This document shows positions 60,113 to 64,000 of a stretch of DNA of 64,000 bases, in pieces (position 1 is the first letter of the stretch; every line of letters begins with the position of its first letter). The position numbers and the translations under genes are program-made. The notes beneath the pieces are model-generated. The model was not told the DNA's origin. It worked only from the letters and a program-made list of their open reading frames with translations, and ran no database searches. The stretch is from Stentor coeruleus (taxonomy: Eukaryota > Ciliophora > Heterotrichea > Heterotrichida > Stentoridae), in contig MPUH01000168.1 of the NCBI GenBank assembly GCA_001970955.1, positions 27,452 to 91,451 on the forward strand, given 5' to 3'.

Positions 60113-61354
60113 ATGATTTTGACTGAAAAGGAGAAAGACAAATTGCACAAAGCCATGCTAAGCTACCTAAAATCTGCTGGTTATGGCCAATCCAGTGAAG
60201 TATTTGAGCGCGAAGCCAACATAAGCGGTGACCTTGGTCCAGCTGACATTCTAGAAAAAAAGTGGTCCTCAGTCGTAAGACTCCAACAAAAAGTCATGAG
60301 TCTCCAATCAGAACTCGATGCTCTAAAAGAAGAGATGGCATTTTACGGACCTGGCAAAAAATTATCTGATTCAAATAAAGTCTCTGAAAACCTTCCACGT
60401 GCTCCTGAGCGATACAATTTACTAGGTCACAGAGAGCCTGTAACAGCTTTGTCCTTCCATCCAGTCTACTCTGTATTTGCCTCATGCTCAGAAGATGGGT
60501 CAATTAGGATTTGGGATTATGAGACTGGGAACTTAGAAAAAATACTTAAAGGCCATACAGCAACAGTAAACTGCGTAGCTTTTGAACCAAACAATGGACA
60601 GCTTTTAGTTTCATGTGCTGCAGATCTTTCTATCAAACTCTGGTCCTTCGAAACTTTTGACTGTACCAAAACCCTTCATGGTCACGACCATAATGTTAGT
60701 TGTGTACGTTTCCTTCCAGCTGGAGACTTTATTTTATCTAGTTCTAGAGACCAATCTATAAAATTATGGGAAGTGTCAACAGGTTTTTGTATTAAAACTT
60801 ATCTTGGACACACAGAATGGGTTAGAAATTTAACAGTAAATGTTGATGGTTCACTTTTTGCTAGTTGTTCAAATGATGAAACTGTTATGGTATGGGGACT
60901 TGAAGTAACTCAACCACAAGTAATACTTTCTGGACATGAAAATGTTGTGGAAACCGTAGCATTTGCTAATAAAGAAGCTGTGAATTTACTTCTTACATCT
61001 AAGAATAAAAATGGAGAAGAGGAAAAAAGAGGTAAAAGTCCTGAGTTTATAGCTTCAGCTGGTAGAGATAAGGTTATTAGAATTTGGGATGTTTGGAGTG
61101 GAAGCTGTCTTATGATTATTAGAGGACATGATAATTGGGTTAAATCTGTTCTTTTTCATCCATCTGGCAAGTATTTGATTAGCTGTAGTGATGATAAAAG
61201 TATTAGGGTTTGGGATTTAACGTCAGGATCTTCAGCGAAAAAGTTATTGGATGCTCATGGGCATTTTATACTTACTATGGCGATGAACCCTAGATATCCT
61301 CTTTTGGCGTCGGGAAGTGTTGACAAATCTATTAAGATATGGGACTGCAGGTAA
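60113..61354 (+). CDS. PAFAH1B1: LIS1 (PAFAH1B1), dynein regulator
   Basis: A 413-residue single-exon frame of typical LIS1 length. LisH domain at about 7-38 (LHKAMLSYLKSAGYGQSSEV), coiled coil at about 55-80 (LQQKVMSLQSELDALKEEM), then seven WD40 repeats from about 100 to the end (GHREPVTALSFHPVYSVFAS, GHTATVNCVAFE, GHTEWVRNLTVNVDGSLFAS, GHDNWVKSVLFHPSGKYLIS). LIS1 binds dynein with NDEL to stabilise its active state and is needed for minus-end transport. All repeats look intact; a short charged insert (KNKNGEEEKRGKS) lies in the sixth. Stop is TAA. Confidence 0.95.
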   Translation: MILTEKEKDKLHKAMLSYLKSAGYGQSSEVFEREANISGDLGPADILEKKWSSVVRLQQKVMSLQSELDALKEEMAFYGPGKKLSDSNKVSENLPRAPERYNLLGHREPVTALSFHPVYSVFASCSEDGSIRIWDYETGNLEKILKGHTATVNCVAFEPNNGQLLVSCAADLSIKLWSFETFDCTKTLHGHDHNVSCVRFLPAGDFILSSSRDQSIKLWEVSTGFCIKTYLGHTEWVRNLTVNVDGSLFASCSNDETVMVWGLEVTQPQVILSGHENVVETVAFANKEAVNLLLTSKNKNGEEEKRGKSPEFIASAGRDKVIRIWDVWSGSCLMIIRGHDNWVKSVLFHPSGKYLISCSDDKSIRVWDLTSGSSAKKLLDAHGHFILTMAMNPRYPLLASGSVDKSIKIWDCR

Positions 61355-61652
61355 TTAATATAATTCTGCCTATAGTTCGTTATTTTATTTTTGACTTTTT
61401 GATGGGTTGAGGTTTGTGATTTTTTTTAGGTAGCTTTTAATTATGGAATTTATAATTTGCTTTTTTTTTGTATTTAAGAGAAGATAAAATGTACTATTTG
61501 TTATTTTTAGTCGAAATTGTTTTGAGTATTTATTTGCATTTTATTGTAGTAGATGCTTATTTTGTAATGCTTTTTAGAAATTATTTTGGTAGTTTATTGT
61601 AAATAAGTGCTAAAACTTGTAATGATTTTGTTTTATGGAATTTAAAATTATT

Positions 61653-63344
61653 TTAATCTCTATTTAAACTAAATCTTTGAACTATTGATGTTGGGATTAT
61701 GCTGAGTAGTTGAGTAAAATCATATCTATTGTTCGGATCTAGCTCAAGCATTTTTATAATAAGTATTTTTGCCCAATCTATAGTAATTATATTTACTTTC
61801 TCAATCAAACTTTGATGATTCAAATTTGTATTTAATCGTTTAACATTTTCATATGTAAGCATCTGTAAAAATACTAAACCTAAAGAGAAAACATCTGCTT
61901 TTCTGGGTTAAATCTTGCATTGAGTTCTTTATTAAGCCTTGCTTCTTTAATTTCAGGAGCTATATACCCTTCAGTATCTTGTATAGGAAATTGTCCTGTT
62001 GCTGTAGTTGTTATATCTTCATTTTTTATCATAGAAATACTAAAGTCAATAATTTTAATATTCCAAAACTGATCTACTAAAAAATTATGAGGCTTTATAT
62101 CGCTATGAAAAACCCCAACATCTTTCATAAATTTAAAAGAAGATAAAAGTCTATAGAAAATAGGTCCAATAAGCTCTTCTGTAAATCTATAGTTAACACT
62201 TTGAAGATGTGCTAAACATTTCATAAGATTATCAGGATAATATTCCATGACCATATTTATAGAATTTTGATCAACATATGTTCCATAGTATTTTAGAAAA
62301 CAGTTTTGATTACTTGCCATTGAAGAGAGTTTTTGATATATCCGGATTTCTTTATAGATTTTATTCCAATCTGCTTGAGGATGAACAGCTTGGTACATTT
62401 TTACAGCGACTTCACAATTATTATAAATAGCTTTGTATAAACAAACTTGGAAATGCGTCTTTTTTAAGGCATAGATAGGAGGATCAATTTTTTTAACACT
62501 GGATAGTTCAATTTGAATTATTGCCTCATCTTCAATAGTAGAAAAATCCATTTCAAAAACATTTTGACTAGTTTTTAAAGAAGGTTGTGATATTAGAGAC
62601 TCTATTTCAGTAATCTTTTTTCTTAAAGTTCTTAAAGAATATTCAAAATCGTTATTTTCTAATTTAAATCGTTCAATAGCTTTTATTATTGCATGTGCTT
62701 CTTGAATTTTTATTTCAGCATTTTGGATTTCAATAGACTCTGTTTTATTTTCTTTTCCAATATATTCTACTCCAACTCTACCAATTTCCAAAATAAATAA
62801 ATCTAAACAGGGAAATTCCAAAATTACTTTCCCATTAAATAAATGTTCAAAAGCCTTTACTATTTTTTCAACTGTAGGTGATTCACAAATATCACTTAAT
62901 TGTTTCCACATTGAAGCTACAAAATTTGTATAGCCTAGTTTCATAAAATCCAATTCCCTTCCTAACTTTTTTTTATTAAATTTCCTTCTAAGCACCATTT
63001 GAGTATTTCATCTATGTTTTTAGTGTTAGCAAGTTCTGAATAAGAATTCTCTCACAACAATTTACTATTGCCTCAATATGCTCTGGAGCTATTTCAAATA
63101 ATTTTGAACTACAGTGGTTAAGAATATTTGAATAATCAACTCCGTTAGGACCTTTTTCTTGTAGTTTTGTTAGTACTCAAGCGCAAAATATTTTTTGCAA
63201 ATTTCTGGAAAAAGACTCTGAGTTTAATTTTTTAGTTCACTGAGTGGAAAAGAAAATAAATATATTAATATTTGCCACTTCGCTAGTTTCTATTTCTTTG
63301 CAGAATTTTTCAAAAAGAACTTGTTTAAGGTCTAATTGCTCCAT
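61653..63344 (-). pseudogene. Divergent protein kinase gene with several frame lesions
   Basis: A kinase-like frame (62998-61880) contains VAVKMY, HSDIKPHNFLV and IIDFSIS (HRD is HSD, DFG is DFS). At 61899-61902 the T run is one base shorter than in the neighbouring copy (63795-63799), which shifts the frame; restoring it would connect to 61862-61653. Upstream, coding-like sequence extends to an ATG at 63344, but it is broken by in-frame TGA at 63237-63239 and 63177-63179, by a shift near 63040 and by another in the T run 62967-62974. A helical N-terminal region precedes the kinase part. It is either a decaying copy or a poorly assembled gene. Stop would be TAA at 61653. Confidence 0.65.
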
Positions 63345-63554
63345 TTATCTATATTTTAGCCAGGCTATTTATTACAAATATTATATGCATAATTTGATTT
63401 ATAATGAAATTTAATCAAAAACTAGCTGTAAGTGCTTTATAAATCATATCTTAATTCTTTCAAAATTGGTTTTTATTCTATATAGTAGTAAAAAATATAA
63501 AATTTATAAAACACAATTATTTATCATGATTTTCCATTATATTTCAAAACTAAA

Positions 63555-64000
63555 TTATTTTCTGTTTACAGATGGGGTTACTGTTATTGGTACCAAATTA
63601 AGTAGTTGAGTAAAATTATATCTACTACTCGGATCTAGCTCAAGCATTTTTGTAATAATCATTTGTGCCCAATCTATAGTAATTGTATTTACTTTCTCAA
63701 TCAAACTTTGATGACTCAATTTTGTATTAAATCCTTTAACATTTTCATATGTAAGCATTTGTAAAAATACTAAACCTAAAGAGAAAACATCTGCTTTTTC
63801 TGGGTTAAATCTTGCATTTAGTTCTTTATTAAGCCTAGCTTCTTCAATTTCAGGAGCTATATATCCTTCAGTACCTTGTATAGGAAATTGTCCTGTTGCT
63901 GTAGTTGTTATATCTTCATTTTTTATCATAGAAATACTAAAGTCAATAATTTTAATATTCCAAAACTGATCTACTAAAAAATTATGAGGCTTTATATCGC
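63555..64000 (-). CDS. Divergent protein kinase, 3' part (cut by window edge), tandem copy
   Basis: The reverse strand is open from the window edge to a TAA at 63555-63557. It reads DIKPHNFLVDQFWNIKIIDF, then GTEGYIAPEIEEARLNKELN, DVFSLGLVFLQMLTYENV and LELDPSSRYNFTQLL: catalytic loop with D-I-K-P-x-N, DFS in place of DFG, APE, the DxFSLG helix F and a final R-Y motif. It is nearly the same as 61653-62130 at both DNA and protein level, so the pair arose by recent tandem duplication. This copy keeps the frame where the other has lost a base. The substrate is unknown. The DFG-to-DFS change alone does not prove inactivity, since the Asp remains. Confidence 0.7.
   Translation of the reverse strand, partial: DIKPHNFLVDQFWNIKIIDFSISMIKNEDITTTATGQFPIQGTEGYIAPEIEEARLNKELNARFNPEKADVFSLGLVFLQMLTYENVKGFNTKLSHQSLIEKVNTITIDWAQMIITKMLELDPSSRYNFTQLLNLVPITVTPSVNRK

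Noticed and set aside
1-64000. Mobile elements, CRISPR arrays, bacterial operons, rRNA or tRNA genes
   Set aside because: No transposase, long terminal or inverted repeats with target duplications, spaced repeats, or tRNA A/B-box pairs were found; gene content and introns are eukaryotic.

Overview
The window looks like macronuclear DNA of a heterotrich ciliate, most probably Stentor coeruleus or a close relative. Genes are intron-poor and tightly packed in AT-rich DNA. Eight introns can be recognised and each is exactly 15 nt, GT...AG. Coding regions read in the standard code: conserved Trp is TGG throughout, TAA and TAG end most genes, and TGA ends a few. The content is wholly eukaryotic (APC/C, 14-3-3, ESCRT-I, SSU processome, LIS1, PABP), with a marked ciliary and basal-body share. 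I see no rRNA, tRNA, CRISPR array or mobile element.

Layout. 1-10.6 kb: partial CDC27/APC3, a papain-like (NlpC/P60/YiiX-type) protein, an arrestin-fold protein, a coiled-coil gene with an in-frame TAA, an SK-type K+ channel broken by a 20-bp tandem duplication, an IQ-motif protein whose frame is broken by a 109-bp duplication around an N, and a FOP/CEP43 homologue. 10.6-24.8 kb: a polycystin-2 channel starting 3 bp from FOP, frataxin, a small 2-TM protein, WDR3/Utp12, a TRIP12/UFD4-type HECT ligase, a MORN protein and TSG101. 26-43.9 kb: a WNK-like pseudokinase, eL13, a multipass membrane protein with a second member 9 kb away, a basic unknown, PPP4R4-like HEAT protein, TMEM107, an N-acylated CHIP-like TPR/U-box protein, RBM39-like, DP, an LRR protein and PABP. 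43.9-64 kb: an EF-hand/WD40 protein, a small basic unknown, 14-3-3, a run of three cyclic-nucleotide-binding genes (two of them PKG-like pseudokinases), an acidic membrane protein, LIS1, and a tandem pair of divergent kinase genes, one multiply broken and one cut by the window edge.

Working together. FOP, the IQ protein, PKD2, TMEM107 and LIS1 fit basal-body, cilium and dynein functions. TSG101, the HECT ligase, CHIP-like protein and CDC27 belong to ubiquitin and ESCRT pathways. WDR3, eL13, PABP and RBM39 serve RNA and ribosomes. Signalling genes are unusually rich in catalytically degenerate kinases.

Intergenic DNA has a strong strand polarity: the sense strand is C-rich and G-poor before genes and G/T-rich and C-poor after them. 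The most notable items are the 3-bp divergent FOP/PKD2 start pair, the pseudokinase group, the uniform 15-nt introns with an invariant A at position 10, the frame lesions, and a few structured intergenic islands that may be noncoding RNAs.
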